Shown: positions 1-9,795, counted from the first letter of the stretch. The stretch: 39,027 nt of DNA from Gammaproteobacteria bacterium (GCA_028285655.1 JANQOT010000170.1:1-39027); one strand, 5' to 3'. Notes: a model not told the origin generated them from the sequence alone. Numbers and translations are program-made.

Positions 1-51
1 GCCAGAACCGGATTTTGAATCCGGCGCGTCTACCAGTTCCGCCACCCCGGC
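1..51 (-). tRNA. tRNA-Leu (anticodon CAA), 5' part only
   Basis: Read on the minus strand, the sequence begins GCCGGGGTGGCGGAACTGG, which matches the acceptor strand and D-arm of bacterial leucine tRNAs. An anticodon stem CCGGA/TCCGG follows, closing the seven-base loop TTCAAAA, so the anticodon is CAA and reads UUG. The gene is cut by the window edge. The variable arm, T-arm and 3' acceptor strand lie outside, so folding cannot be fully checked. It is transcribed away from queA. Identity as tRNA-Leu is inferred from the D-arm and from resemblance to enteric leuX. Confidence 0.88.
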
Positions 52-166
52 ATGTGGTAAGGTTCGCGAAGTTTAACCGAAACTCCCATAACATCAAGCT
101 TGGAAAATGCGCGCCTGGATAGTGCCTATATATATGACGTGCGATGTTTTTAACTAGTGCTTACGA

Positions 167-1210
167 ATGATTAAACCAACGCGAAGTTATTGCGTAGACG
201 ATTTCGATTACGAACTGCCCCGGTCGCTGATAGCCAATACTCCGTCACAACATCGCGATGGCAGTCGTTTGCTGATTGTGTCTAAAGACAGCGACTCCCT
301 GATCGATGAGCAATTCACTGGATTGAAAAACAGACTGCATAGCGGTGATTTGCTGGTTTTAAATAATACAAAAGTGTTTCCTGCGCGTTTGTTCGGAAAT
401 AAAGAAAGCGGCGGTAAAGTAGAAATACTGGCGGAGCGCATTATGCAGGATGGGGTCGTAAAAGCGCAGTTAAAATCCAATCGAAGTCCAAAAGTAGGAA
501 GTGAAATTACCATCGGTGAACAGGTTCGAGTGACAATCGATGCGCGTGAAAAGGAGTTTTTTCTGCTGCGATTTTGCGAGCCGCACACTCCGATGCAGGT
601 GTTTGAGCGTTTTGGTCATGTTCCGCTGCCACCATATATTGAACGAGCAGATCAAAAATCGGATGTAGAAAGATACCAAACCGTATTTGCGAAACAGGTC
701 GGTGCTGTCGCCGCACCGACTGCCGGACTGCATTTTACAACTTCGATGCTGGAGGACTTGCGCCTGCAAGGTGTGGAGATAGTTGAAATCACTTTACATG
801 TAGGAGCCGGAACATTTAAACCGGTCAAAGTGCAGCAAATTGACCAGCATACGATGCACAGTGAATATGCGACAGTGTCCGCGTCAAATTGCAAAAAAAT
901 AAAATCCGTAAAAAAGAATGGTGGTCGAGTCATTGCGGTCGGCACAACTTGTGTGCGTGCTTTGGAAACGGCGGCGCTTTCGGGAGAAATACAGGCATTT
1001 AACGGGGAAACCGAAATATTTATTTATCCAGGATTTGAATTTCAGGTAGTGGATGGATTGATTACCAATTTCCATTTACCGCGTTCCACGTTATTGATGT
1101 TGGTCAGCGCATTTGCCGGCTATACAAAAACCATGCAGGCATACCAGCATGCGATTCGGGAAAAATACCGCTTTTACAGTTATGGCGATGCAATGTTTAT
1201 TACGGAATAA
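167..1210 (+). CDS. queA: S-adenosylmethionine:tRNA ribosyltransferase-isomerase
   Basis: QueA transfers and isomerises the ribosyl moiety of SAM onto the 7-aminomethyl-7-deazaguanine base in tRNA, giving epoxyqueuosine. It acts in the cytoplasm, one step after Tgt. The 347-residue length is normal for the family. Recognisable segments are the N-terminal DFDYELP...LIA, the LLVLNNTKVFPARL region, PLPPYIERAD, the GAVAAPTAGLHFT motif and the C-terminal VDGLITNFHLPRSTLLMLVSAF. The ATG at 167 leaves about nine residues before the conserved start of the domain and has no strong Shine-Dalgarno sequence, but no better in-frame start is visible. The tgt gene follows after six bases, so the two are co-transcribed. 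Confidence 0.97.
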   Translation: MIKPTRSYCVDDFDYELPRSLIANTPSQHRDGSRLLIVSKDSDSLIDEQFTGLKNRLHSGDLLVLNNTKVFPARLFGNKESGGKVEILAERIMQDGVVKAQLKSNRSPKVGSEITIGEQVRVTIDAREKEFFLLRFCEPHTPMQVFERFGHVPLPPYIERADQKSDVERYQTVFAKQVGAVAAPTAGLHFTTSMLEDLRLQGVEIVEITLHVGAGTFKPVKVQQIDQHTMHSEYATVSASNCKKIKSVKKNGGRVIAVGTTCVRALETAALSGEIQAFNGETEIFIYPGFEFQVVDGLITNFHLPRSTLLMLVSAFAGYTKTMQAYQHAIREKYRFYSYGDAMFITE

Positions 1211-2326
<1,116 letters not shown>

Positions 2327-2345
2327 ATGCCGGCGCGCGACTTAC

Positions 2346-2681
2346 AGGTCGGGCCCGCCGAGCGCGAAAATTGCCGGGAGTATCGCCCGACCTATTACTA
2401 CTGAATTAAAATATAGCGAAAGAATCGCTGCGCGATACTCGATTTGCGACTACTACCAGGTCGGGCCCACCGAGCGCGAAAATTGCCGGGAGTACCGCCC
2501 GACCTATTACTACTGGATTAAAATATAGCGAAAGAATCGCTGCGCGATGCTCGATTTGCGTGTACTACCAGGTCGGGCCCGCCGAGCGCGAAAATTGCCG
2601 GGAGTACCGCCCGACCTATTACTACTGGATTAGAATATAGCGAAAGAATCGCTGCGCGATACTCGATTTGCGACTACTACC
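2346..2681. repeat. Three tandem copies of a 112-bp hairpin-containing repeat
   Basis: Copies begin at 2346, 2458 and 2570, each with AGGTCGGGC, and are exactly 112 bp apart. By eye they differ from one another at about three to six positions. Each copy carries a 9-bp inverted repeat, AGGTCGGGC and GCCCGACCT (2346-2354 with 2385-2393 in copy 1). A smaller hairpin follows, ATCGC-TGC-GCGAT (2424-2436, 2536-2548, 2648-2660). A degenerate start of a fourth copy (CCAGTCGC) follows at about 2681. The structure resembles a REP/MITE-like intergenic element amplified in tandem. No transposase is present here, and the family is not recognised. Confidence 0.93.
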
Positions 2682-2693
2682 CAGTCGCATGTG

Positions 2694-2702
2694 TGGCATA
2701 AT
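2694..2702 (+). promoter_or_regulatory. Possible extended -10 promoter for yajC-secD-secF
   Basis: TGGCATAAT is an extended -10 element (TGn followed by CATAAT, five of six to consensus) placed 45 bases before the yajC start. No good -35 is visible 16 to 18 bases upstream. It lies just outside the repeat array, so it could supply transcription where the array separates yajC from tgt. It is inferred from sequence only. Confidence 0.4.
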
Positions 2703-2746
2703 ACGCCGCTTTGTATTTCCGGGTTCTCTGTACAGGGGATGAAGAT

Positions 2747-3073
2747 ATGTTTTTAATAAATGACGCATACGCCGAAGGGGCTCCACAACAAGCCGGTGGC
2801 GGTATAGAAATGCTGGTCATGATTGGTGTGTTCTTCCTGATCATGTACTTCATGATTATTCGGCCGCAACAAAAACGACAAAAAGAGCACAAATCGTTAA
2901 TGGAATCCTTGAACAAGGGTGATGAAGTGGTCACCAATGGCGGCATGATGGGGCGCATTCAGGGAGTGGGTGATGACATCGTACGTATAGAGCTAACCGA
3001 AAACGTGGTTATCAAGGTGCAAAAACATGCGATCAGCAGTGTGTTGCCCAAGGGAACGCTAAACCAGGATTAA
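2747..3073 (+). CDS. yajC: Sec translocon accessory protein YajC
   Basis: YajC is a small inner-membrane protein that associates with SecD and SecF. The track starts this ORF at a TTG (2711). I prefer the ATG at 2747 because AGGGGA lies seven bases upstream and the resulting 108 residues fit the family. The protein has one hydrophobic segment, MLVMIGVFFLIMYFMIIRPQ, ending in the RPQQKRQKEH stretch typical of YajC. The soluble domain contains GDEVVTNGGMMGRI. It is followed by secD after 24 bases and forms one operon with secD and secF. Confidence 0.95.
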   Translation: MFLINDAYAEGAPQQAGGGIEMLVMIGVFFLIMYFMIIRPQQKRQKEHKSLMESLNKGDEVVTNGGMMGRIQGVGDDIVRIELTENVVIKVQKHAISSVLPKGTLNQD

Positions 3074-3097
3074 ACCAGGCGCTGTCGAGATTTATAC

Positions 3098-4966
3098 ATG
3101 TTGAATCATTACCCCTTGTGGAAAAATTTATTTATATTTTTCGTACTGCTGGTAGCGGTAGTCTACGCGCTACCTAACTTGTATCCGGAAGATCCTTCGG
3201 TGCAAATTTCGCACGATAGTGGCGAACTTCCTGCCGGACTACAGACCCAGGTCGAGTCCGCGCTTAATCAAAACAATATTTCCAGCAAAGGGATTGAATC
3301 AAACGAACTGCAACAGCTTTTAGTGCGCTTCGATAAAGAAGAAAAGCAACTGGCCGCAGCTGATGAGTTAAAAAGCGCGTTGGGGTCCAATCATGTTGTG
3401 GCGCTAAACCTGGCGCCGGCGGTACCGCAATGGCTAAAAAGTTTAAACGCGAGCCCGATGAACCTGGGTCTCGATTTGCGTGGCGGCGTGCATTTTCTAT
3501 TGCAAGTGGACATGAATGCCGCAGTGCAAAAAGCGCTGGATGGCTACGAAGACAGTTTTCGCAGCACCTTGCGCGAAAACAAAGTGCGCTATAACAGCGT
3601 CAATCATGACGGCGATACCATAACGGTAAAATTTCGCGATCAGGAAAATTACACCGCCGGATTAAAAGAGCTAAAGGACGAATATAGAAGCGATATCGAT
3701 TTCAGTGAACTGGAAATTGAAAAAGGTTTCGCTTTACAGGCGGCGTTCAAACCCGCCGCGCGTACGGAGTTGCAAACTTTCGCTGTGCAGCAAAATATCA
3801 CCACGTTACGCAAAAGAGTAAACGAGTTGGGTGTTGCCGAACCTGTGATTCAGCGGCAAGGGGTTGACCGCATCGTGGTGCAACTGCCGGGGGTGCAGGA
3901 TACGGCTGAGGCGAAAATTATTCTGGGCGCTACCGCAACGCTTGAATTTCATTTGGTGGACGAGCAAGGGGATGCTTATTTAGCTCAGCAAAGCGGGCAG
4001 ATTCCGATCGGTGACAAACTTTATTTTGAACGCGATGGTACTCCGGTATTGTTGAAACGAAAATCCATGCTGTCCGGCGATCGAATTACAGATGCCGCTT
4101 CGGGAATCGACCAGGATTCAGCAGGTCCGGCCGTATTTATCACACTCGACGGACAAGGTTCGCGCCAGTTTCACGACGTGACCAGCGAAAATGTAAAGCG
4201 CTTGATGGCAGTGGTGTTTATCGAGAACAAGACCGAGTATTACAAAGACGAAAACGGCGAGTTACAGCGACGCGAACGAAAAGTAGAAGAAGTAATTAAT
4301 ATTGCGCGTATTCAGGAACCGTTGAGCAAACGTTTTCAAATCACCGGCCTGGATTCAACGCGCGAGGCGCGAAACCTGGCCTTGTTGTTGCGCGCGGGTG
4401 CTTTGGCGGCACCCATCAGTATTATCGAGGAACGGACCGTCGGACCAAGTCTCGGTCAGCAAAATATCGACCAGGGCAAAAAATCCGTACTACTGGGGCT
4501 AATTCTGGTCATGGTATTTATGGTGATTTATTACCGTGTGTTTGGATTATTTGCAAATGCTGCGTTGATTGCCAACCTGGTGATGATCATCGCCATTTTA
4601 TCCATGATTCCGGGGGCTACATTAACATTGCCGGGCATAGCCGGGATCGTGCTTACCGTCGGTATGGCGGTGGACGCAAACGTTTTAATATTTGAGCGGA
4701 TTCGTGAAGAGCTGCGCAACGGCAATTCGCCGCAGGCCAGTATTCATTCCGGTTACGCCAAAGCGCTATCGACAATTGCCGATGCCAATGTCACTACGTT
4801 AATTGCAGCGATTGTGTTATTCACATTTGGTACCGGCCCAATTAAAGGGTTTGCCGTGACATTGTCGATCGGGATTGTTTGTTCCATGTTTACAGCCATC
4901 ATGGGAACGCGGGCGTTGGTTAATTTAATATACGGCGGCAAAAAGTCGCCGGTGTTGGCGATTTAA
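3098..4966 (+). CDS. secD: Protein translocase subunit SecD
   Basis: SecD uses the proton motive force, with SecF, to complete SecYEG-dependent protein export on the periplasmic side. The 622 residues have an N-terminal transmembrane helix (about 9-28) and a large periplasmic domain containing the signature NLGLDLRGGVHFLLQVD. A C-terminal RND-like block of five helices follows, starting near SVLLGLILVMVFMVIYY and including GIVLTVGMAVDANVLIFERIREE. The start ATG lacks a strong ribosome site but agrees with the family N-terminus. The secF gene begins four bases after the stop, consistent with coupled translation and fixed stoichiometry. Confidence 0.97.
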   Translation: MLNHYPLWKNLFIFFVLLVAVVYALPNLYPEDPSVQISHDSGELPAGLQTQVESALNQNNISSKGIESNELQQLLVRFDKEEKQLAAADELKSALGSNHVVALNLAPAVPQWLKSLNASPMNLGLDLRGGVHFLLQVDMNAAVQKALDGYEDSFRSTLRENKVRYNSVNHDGDTITVKFRDQENYTAGLKELKDEYRSDIDFSELEIEKGFALQAAFKPAARTELQTFAVQQNITTLRKRVNELGVAEPVIQRQGVDRIVVQLPGVQDTAEAKIILGATATLEFHLVDEQGDAYLAQQSGQIPIGDKLYFERDGTPVLLKRKSMLSGDRITDAASGIDQDSAGPAVFITLDGQGSRQFHDVTSENVKRLMAVVFIENKTEYYKDENGELQRRERKVEEVINIARIQEPLSKRFQITGLDSTREARNLALLLRAGALAAPISIIEERTVGPSLGQQNIDQGKKSVLLGLILVMVFMVIYYRVFGLFANAALIANLVMIIAILSMIPGATLTLPGIAGIVLTVGMAVDANVLIFERIREELRNGNSPQASIHSGYAKALSTIADANVTTLIAAIVLFTFGTGPIKGFAVTLSIGIVCSMFTAIMGTRALVNLIYGGKKSPVLAI

Positions 4967-4970
4967 GCTT

Positions 4971-5903
4971 ATGCAATTTATAAAAGATCAACTGCACATC
5001 GATTTTATCGGCAAGCGTAAAATTGCCTGGGTGATATCGGCTATTTTAATTGTTATTTCGCTGGTATCCATTGTTACGCGCGGATTGAATTTGGGAATTG
5101 ACTTTACCGGTGGAACGCTGGTCGAGGTCGGTTATGAGCAATCGGTTGAGTTAGCCCCTATTCGTGCGGCATTGGAAAGCGCACAGTTTGAAGATGTCAT
5201 TGTGCAGCACTTCGGAACGGCTAAAGATGTGTTGATTCGGCTACCTTCCAGTGACGGCGAAGACAGCGCCGAACTCAGTAATGTAGTGTTAACTGCACTA
5301 GAACCTACCGGCGACCCTGTAATGAGACGCGTCGAATTTGTCGGTCCCCAGGTGGGCGAAGAATTGCGTGACGATGGCGGGCTGGCCATTATTTATGCGC
5401 TAGTGGGCATTTTGATTTATGTCGCCTTACGATTTGAATACCGCTTCGCTCTGGGTTCGGTGGCGGCGCTGATTCATGATGTTGTGCTAACCGTCGGGTT
5501 TTTCTCGGTTACCCAGGCGCCATTTGATTTGACGGTATTGGCTGCAGTACTCGCGGTAATCGGCTATAGCTTGAACGACACCATTGTTGTGTTTGACCGC
5601 ATACGCGAAAATTTTCGTCGCATGCGCAAAAAATCTGCGCTGGATGTAATCAATGGCTCAGTGAATCAGACACTGGCACGCACGTTAATGACATCTTTAA
5701 CCACTTTGCTGGTATTGCTGGCTTTATTTTTTATCGGCGGCGAAGTCATTCATTCGTTTGCACTGGCATTGATTGTGGGCGTGATCGTAGGAACGTATTC
5801 CTCGATTTATATTGCCAGCGCAATGTTGGTGCTGTTAAACGTATCTTCTGCCGATTTAATGCAGGTAGAAAAAGAAAACCCGGAACTGGACCAGCAGCCC
5901 TGA
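4971..5903 (+). CDS. secF: Protein translocase subunit SecF
   Basis: SecF is the partner of SecD in the inner membrane. The 310-residue protein has a first helix at about 18-37 and the signature LGIDFTGGTLVEVGYE at the start of the periplasmic loop. Five further helices follow, with GYSLNDTIVVFDRIREN in the conserved fourth-helix region and the C-terminal GVIVGTYSSIYIAS motif. It is the last gene of the yajC-secD-secF operon. Its stop codon lies four bases from the stop of convergent suhB, leaving almost no room for a dedicated terminator. Confidence 0.97.
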   Translation: MQFIKDQLHIDFIGKRKIAWVISAILIVISLVSIVTRGLNLGIDFTGGTLVEVGYEQSVELAPIRAALESAQFEDVIVQHFGTAKDVLIRLPSSDGEDSAELSNVVLTALEPTGDPVMRRVEFVGPQVGEELRDDGGLAIIYALVGILIYVALRFEYRFALGSVAALIHDVVLTVGFFSVTQAPFDLTVLAAVLAVIGYSLNDTIVVFDRIRENFRRMRKKSALDVINGSVNQTLARTLMTSLTTLLVLLALFFIGGEVIHSFALALIVGVIVGTYSSIYIASAMLVLLNVSSADLMQVEKENPELDQQP

Positions 5904-5907
5904 AAAA

Positions 5908-6696
5908 CTAAACGTTTTTAATGGCCGAATTCAAGGTAGTTAATAACGGTTTAAAAAGTTTGCTGTTGGCGGCGACAATATTTCCGGTAACCATATAATC
6001 ATGGCCGCCATCCAGATCACTTACCAGTCCGCCTGCTTCCTGAATCAGCAATACGCCGGCGGCAATGTCCCAGATATTTAATCCGAACTCCCAGAAACCG
6101 TCGAAACGACCGGCAGCAACATAAGCCAAATCGAGTGCGGCCGAACCGGCTCGGCGAATTCCCGAAGTATGTACCAGCAGCGCACGTAAAGTGGCTAGAT
6201 AGGTGTCGATTTCCTGATCGACCCGGTAGGGTAGGCCGGTACCGATCAGACTGCTTTGTAGATCTCTTTGCGTGCTGACACGAATGCGACGATTGTTTAA
6301 TGTCGCGCCCTCACCGCGGCTCGCGCAAAACAGTTCTTCCTTGAACGGATCGTAAACCACTCCGAGCTGCATTTTTTTGCCTTCGCGCATAGCGATAGAA
6401 ACTGCATACTGCGGAATGCCGTGTAAAAAATTGGTGGTGCCGTCCAGTGGATCAATAATCCATTCACAATGTTCCCCTTCTTGACGGCCTGATTCTTCCG
6501 CTACAATTGCATGTTCGGGATAAGCCTTGCGGATTACCGAAATGATTTCCTGTTCGGCATGTAAGTCCACCTCGGTCACGAAATCGTTAACATTTTTTTG
6601 CTGTATCTTTAGATCACGACTTCGGGCTGCATTACGAAGCAGTATCTGGCCGGCGGCGCGCGCCGCGCTTATCGCTATATTTAAGGCCGGTTTCAT
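5908..6696 (-). CDS. suhB: Inositol-1-monophosphatase family protein SuhB
   Basis: SuhB is a Mg-dependent inositol monophosphatase. In enteric bacteria it also joins rRNA antitermination complexes; that role here is inference. The track extends the ORF to 353 residues through trmJ, but the family start MKPALNIAISAARAAGQ lies at the ATG at 6696, giving 262 residues. Metal-site residues are visible: E67 in EESG, the D82-P-L-D85-G-T motif, and the Asp of WDIAAGVLLIQEAGG near the C-terminus. It is divergent from trmJ with 68 bases between starts, and convergent with secF. The suhB-trmJ-isc order matches the enteric chromosome. Confidence 0.95.
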   Translation of the reverse strand: MKPALNIAISAARAAGQILLRNAARSRDLKIQQKNVNDFVTEVDLHAEQEIISVIRKAYPEHAIVAEESGRQEGEHCEWIIDPLDGTTNFLHGIPQYAVSIAMREGKKMQLGVVYDPFKEELFCASRGEGATLNNRRIRVSTQRDLQSSLIGTGLPYRVDQEIDTYLATLRALLVHTSGIRRAGSAALDLAYVAAGRFDGFWEFGLNIWDIAAGVLLIQEAGGLVSDLDGGHDYMVTGNIVAANSKLFKPLLTTLNSAIKNV

Positions 6697-6730
6697 TGGC
6701 GAAAGTATTGCACTGATAAATTGGCCGCAC

Positions 6731-6739
6731 AGAGTAGCA
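6731..6739 (-). promoter_or_regulatory. Possible extended -10 promoter for suhB
   Basis: On the minus strand TGCTACTCT reads as TGn plus TACTCT, an extended -10 about 35 bases before the suhB ATG. No convincing -35 hexamer lies at the correct distance. The suhB/trmJ interval is only 68 bases, so promoters for both genes must overlap within it. Confidence 0.35.
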
Positions 6740-6764
6740 CATGTTGATTGATGAATACGTTTAG

Positions 6765-7496
6765 ATGACAGAACTGCAACCAAAAATAATACTGGTCGAA
6801 CCATCGCATCCGGGCAATATAGGTGCCGCTGCGCGTGCCATGAAGACCATGTCGTTATCGCAACTGGTGCTGGTGAAGCCAAAACAGTTCCCCCACCCGG
6901 AAGCTGTTGCGCGAGCATCGCGGGCGGACGATATTCTCGACAATGCACAAACGGTTGCATCGCTTGCAACGGCAGTCGAGGGATGTCACTGGGTGGTCGG
7001 CATTACCGCCCGGACTCGAAAAATTTCTTCGCAAATTTACACGCCGCGCGAATTAATGGAAAAAATGCTTGATCAATTTGCCGGTTTACAAGTTGCCTGG
7101 GTGTTTGGCCGCGAACGCAGCGGATTAAGTAATGAAGAACTGGATTTGTGCCAGGCGATTTGTACGATTCCGGCCGATACGGAATACAGCTCGCTAAATC
7201 TTGCCGCCGCGGTTCAGATTATTGGTTACGAGTGGTTCAGCCGCATTCATGGCATGGCGACGCATCGGAGAACAGGCAGTAAAGGGGACGATTCGGCCAA
7301 TTCCATGGCGGCTGCCGAAGAGGTGGAAGGGTTTTATCAGCATTTATGGGACAGCCTTGTTGCCAGCGATTTTATGGATCCGGTAAACCCCAAACCGCTG
7401 AAGCGTAAAATTCGGCGACTTTTTGACCGCGCCGGATTGACCAGAGCAGAAGTCAATATATTGCGAGGAATCCTTAAAAGCTTTAATAAACAATAG
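6765..7496 (+). CDS. trmJ: tRNA (cytidine/uridine-2'-O-)-methyltransferase TrmJ
   Basis: TrmJ methylates the ribose 2'-OH of residue 32 in several tRNAs, using SAM. It is a SPOUT-class enzyme with a C-terminal trefoil knot; the family is SpoU/TrmH. The 243 residues include the opening PKIILVEPSHPGNIGAAARAM, then VVGITARTRK, the knot segment AWVFGRERSGLSNEEL and PADTEYSSLNLAAAVQIIGYE. The C-terminal helical extension of TrmJ is present (LKRKIRRLFDRAGLTRAEVNILRGI). It lies directly upstream of the isc operon, 124 bases before iscR, as in enteric bacteria, and is divergent from suhB. Confidence 0.94.
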   Translation: MTELQPKIILVEPSHPGNIGAAARAMKTMSLSQLVLVKPKQFPHPEAVARASRADDILDNAQTVASLATAVEGCHWVVGITARTRKISSQIYTPRELMEKMLDQFAGLQVAWVFGRERSGLSNEELDLCQAICTIPADTEYSSLNLAAAVQIIGYEWFSRIHGMATHRRTGSKGDDSANSMAAAEEVEGFYQHLWDSLVASDFMDPVNPKPLKRKIRRLFDRAGLTRAEVNILRGILKSFNKQ

Positions 7497-7555
7497 GTTA
7501 TATAATTAATTCCGCAACTGGATAGGTCCGGCCATACTGTACTAACCCGTTAGCA

Positions 7556-7580
7556 ATACTTGATAAATTTACTCAGGTAT
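7556..7580 (+). promoter_or_regulatory. IscR type 1 binding site in the iscR promoter
   Basis: The 25 bases starting ATACTTGATAAATTT match the published IscR type 1 pattern (ATASYYGACTRWWWYAGTCRRSTAT) at 22 of 25 positions by hand count. They overlap the -35 region of the iscR promoter. Binding there by [2Fe-2S]-IscR would repress the operon when clusters are plentiful, as in Escherichia coli. The site is seen in the sequence; the regulation is inference from the family. Confidence 0.8.
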
Positions 7581-7589
7581 TGCTACTAT
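7560..7589 (+). promoter_or_regulatory. Promoter of the isc operon
   Basis: A -35 TTGATA (7560-7565) is separated by 18 bases from the -10 TACTAT (7584-7589), which is preceded by TGC to give an extended -10. The -35 lies inside the IscR type 1 site. The iscR ATG is 31 bases downstream of the -10. Placement and overlap strongly suggest this is the autoregulated isc promoter. Confidence 0.65.
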
Positions 7590-7620
7590 TTCACTACGAT
7601 TTAGTAATAACGGTGCACAT

Positions 7621-8094
7621 ATGAAATTAAGTACCAAAGGCCGATATGCAGTAACTGCGATGCTGGATATCGCCATTCATAGTAACGACGGCCCGGTTTC
7701 GCTGAGCGATATTTCGGCTCGGCAGGGTATTTCCCTGTCTTATCTAGAGCAGCTGTTCGGCCGGATGCGCAGACGTGGCTTGGTGGCAAGTACGCGCGGC
7801 CCGGGTGGCGGTTATAGCCTGGCACATTCAGCAGACCAGATCGCCATTGCCGATATTATCGTCGCGGTAGACGAAAACGTCGATGCAACTCGATGCGGCG
7901 GTAAATCTGACTGTCAGAACCAACAACGCTGTTTAACCCATGAGTTGTGGGAAGACTTAAGTGCCCAGATTCATGAATTTTTATCGCGTATCAGCTTGGC
8001 TGACGCCATCAATAAAGAACGGGTGGCGGAAGTCGCGGCGCGGCAGGACCGAATGTTGAGTGACAACGAACGTCGCGTTGAATTTCAGCCCTAG
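7621..8094 (+). CDS. iscR: Fe-S cluster-sensing Rrf2-family regulator IscR
   Basis: IscR is a winged-helix Rrf2-family transcription factor that senses Fe-S status and represses its own operon when it carries a [2Fe-2S] cluster. The 157 residues begin [16 protein letters not shown], and the recognition region reads [20 protein letters not shown]. Cluster ligands are at C92, C98, C104 and H107 in the segment [19 protein letters not shown], the same numbering as in Escherichia coli. The protein should therefore be a cluster-binding IscR and not a cluster-free Rrf2 relative. It is the first gene of the isc operon, 36 bases before iscS. Confidence 0.97.
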   Translation: MKLSTKGRYAVTAMLDIAIHSNDGPVSLSDISARQGISLSYLEQLFGRMRRRGLVASTRGPGGGYSLAHSADQIAIADIIVAVDENVDATRCGGKSDCQNQQRCLTHELWEDLSAQIHEFLSRISLADAINKERVAEVAARQDRMLSDNERRVEFQP

Positions 8095-8130
8095 TACAGT
8101 CGATAAATGTTTTTATAAAGGAATACGCAG

Positions 8131-9354
8131 GTGAGCGAACTTAAATTACCAATTTATCTGGATTACAGCGCGACCACGCCGGTGGATCCTCGTGTGGCAG
8201 CAAAAATGGCGGAATGCCTGACCAACGAGGGTAATTTTGGTAATCCGGCCTCCCGCAGTCATGCATTTGGCTGGCAGGCGGAAGCCGCGGTCGAAGAAGC
8301 GCGTGCCAATGTTGCGGCACTAGTGAATGCCGACCCCAAGGAAATCATCTGGACCAGCGGAGCGACTGAATCCGATAATCTGGCCATCAAGGGCGCGGCG
8401 CATTTTTATAGCAAGAAAGGCAAGCACATTATTACCCTGAAAACCGAGCATAAAGCAGTGCTGGATACCTGCCGGCAACTGGAACGCGAGGGATTTGAGG
8501 TGACATATCTCGAGCCGGAATCCGACGGCTTGGTAGATCTGGAAAAACTGAAAGCAGCCATTCGCGACGACACGGTGCTGATTTCGATAATGCACGTAAA
8601 TAATGAAATCGGCGTAATCCAGGATATTCAGGCAATCGGTGAAATCGCTCGCGAACATAAAGTGATTTTTCATGTGGATGCGGCCCAGAGCCCCGGAAAA
8701 GCACCGATCGATTTAAAAGAAATGAAAGTCGATCTGATGAGTTTTTCGGCGCACAAGATATACGGCCCCAAAGGCATTGGAGCGCTGTATGTACGACGCA
8801 AGCCGCGAGTGCGAATCGAAGCACAAATGCACGGTGGCGGACACGAGCGTGGCATGCGTTCCGGTACCTTACCCACTCATCAGATTGTGGGGATGGGTGA
8901 GGCCTTTCGTATCGCAAAAGAAGAAATGGCGACTGAAAATGAACGCATTCGTATGTTACGGGATCGCCTGTTGAACGGCTTGAAGGAAATTGAGGAAGTG
9001 TACATCAATGGAGACCTCGACCACCGCGTGCCGCACAACTTGAATATGAGTTTTAACTTCGTCGAGGGCGAAAGTCTGATAATGGCGTTGAAAGATATTG
9101 CGATATCGTCCGGTTCCGCTTGTACCAGTGCTTCATTGGAACCCAGTTACGTGCTGCGTGCACTGGGCCGCGACGACGAACTTGCGCATAGCTCGTTGCG
9201 ATTCAGTATTGGTCGCTTCACGACAACCGACGACATTGATTATGCAATTGATACGATTAAAAAGGCAGTAAGTAAACTGCGCGACCTCTCACCACTGTGG
9301 GAAATGCACAAGGACGGCATCGATCTGAAAACGATCGAATGGGCGGCGCATTAG
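8131..9354 (+). CDS. iscS: Cysteine desulfurase IscS
   Basis: IscS is a PLP enzyme that converts cysteine to alanine and supplies persulfide sulfur to IscU, and more widely to thio-modification of tRNA. Translation starts at a GTG with AAAGGA eight bases upstream. The 407 residues contain the PLP lysine K209 in [12 protein letters not shown], and the catalytic mobile-loop C331 in [21 protein letters not shown]. The C-terminus matches IscS ([21 protein letters not shown]). It lies between iscR and iscU in the operon. iscU follows 30 bases later with its own good ribosome site. Confidence 0.98.
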   Translation: MSELKLPIYLDYSATTPVDPRVAAKMAECLTNEGNFGNPASRSHAFGWQAEAAVEEARANVAALVNADPKEIIWTSGATESDNLAIKGAAHFYSKKGKHIITLKTEHKAVLDTCRQLEREGFEVTYLEPESDGLVDLEKLKAAIRDDTVLISIMHVNNEIGVIQDIQAIGEIAREHKVIFHVDAAQSPGKAPIDLKEMKVDLMSFSAHKIYGPKGIGALYVRRKPRVRIEAQMHGGGHERGMRSGTLPTHQIVGMGEAFRIAKEEMATENERIRMLRDRLLNGLKEIEEVYINGDLDHRVPHNLNMSFNFVEGESLIMALKDIAISSGSACTSASLEPSYVLRALGRDDELAHSSLRFSIGRFTTTDDIDYAIDTIKKAVSKLRDLSPLWEMHKDGIDLKTIEWAAH

Positions 9355-9384
9355 AATCACCTAAATTTAACAGGAGAAAGGCAA

Positions 9385-9789
9385 ATGGCATATGGAGAAA
9401 AAGTTCTAGACCATTACGAGAATCCACGCAACGTTGGAACTCTTGATAAAGAGGATACCAATGTCGGTACCGGCATGGTGGGTGCTCCGGCGTGCGGTGA
9501 CGTAATGAAGCTGCAAATTAAAGTAGGCCAGAACGGTGTCATCGAAGACGCGAAATTTAAAACCTATGGTTGCGGTTCGGCCATCGCTTCATCCAGTTTG
9601 CTGACAGAATGGGTGAAAGGAAAAACGCTGGACGAAGCCAGCCAGATTAAAAATTCCGATATCGCCGAAGAGCTGGCATTACCGCCGGTGAAAATTCATT
9701 GTTCAGTATTGGCGGAAGACGCGATTCGTGCGGCAATCGACGATTACCAGGGTAAGCAGGGCGCGCACGAAGAAAAGAAAAGCGCGTAG
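9385..9789 (+). CDS. iscU: Fe-S cluster scaffold protein IscU
   Basis: IscU is the scaffold on which [2Fe-2S] and [4Fe-4S] clusters are built from IscS-derived sulfur. The 134 residues carry all cluster ligands: C37 and D39 in GAPACGDVMKL, C63 in YGCGSAIASS, and C106 in KIHCSVLAEDAI. The LPPVK motif recognised by the chaperone HscA is at residues 99-103. AGGAGAAAGG provides a strong ribosome site. The C-terminal tail (GKQGAHEEKKSA) is slightly longer and more charged than in enteric IscU. iscA begins six bases downstream. Confidence 0.98.
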   Translation: MAYGEKVLDHYENPRNVGTLDKEDTNVGTGMVGAPACGDVMKLQIKVGQNGVIEDAKFKTYGCGSAIASSSLLTEWVKGKTLDEASQIKNSDIAEELALPPVKIHCSVLAEDAIRAAIDDYQGKQGAHEEKKSA

Positions 9790-9795
9790 CAAACT

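Larger units (their letters stand above)
2327..2746. other. Intergenic stretch filled by tandem repeats
   Basis: This 420-base gap between tgt and yajC contains no convincing gene. About 336 bases of it are three tandem copies of a 112-bp unit. The last 65 bases hold a possible yajC promoter and the yajC ribosome-binding site. The plus-strand ORF running through the repeats (2247-2528) translates the repeat twice and has no coding character of its own. Confidence 0.85.

Noticed and set aside
5903-5919. Bidirectional terminator between secF and suhB
   Set aside because: AAAAAC and GTTTTT can pair, but the stem is almost pure A-T with a five-base loop, and it overlaps both stop regions. It is too weak to call.
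5908-6969. 353-residue version of suhB
   Set aside because: The extra 91 residues lie antisense to trmJ and resemble no inositol monophosphatase. The family start is at 6696.
8432-8917. 161-residue minus-strand ORF inside iscS
   Set aside because: It is antisense to a strongly conserved gene, has no ribosome site, and no family resemblance.
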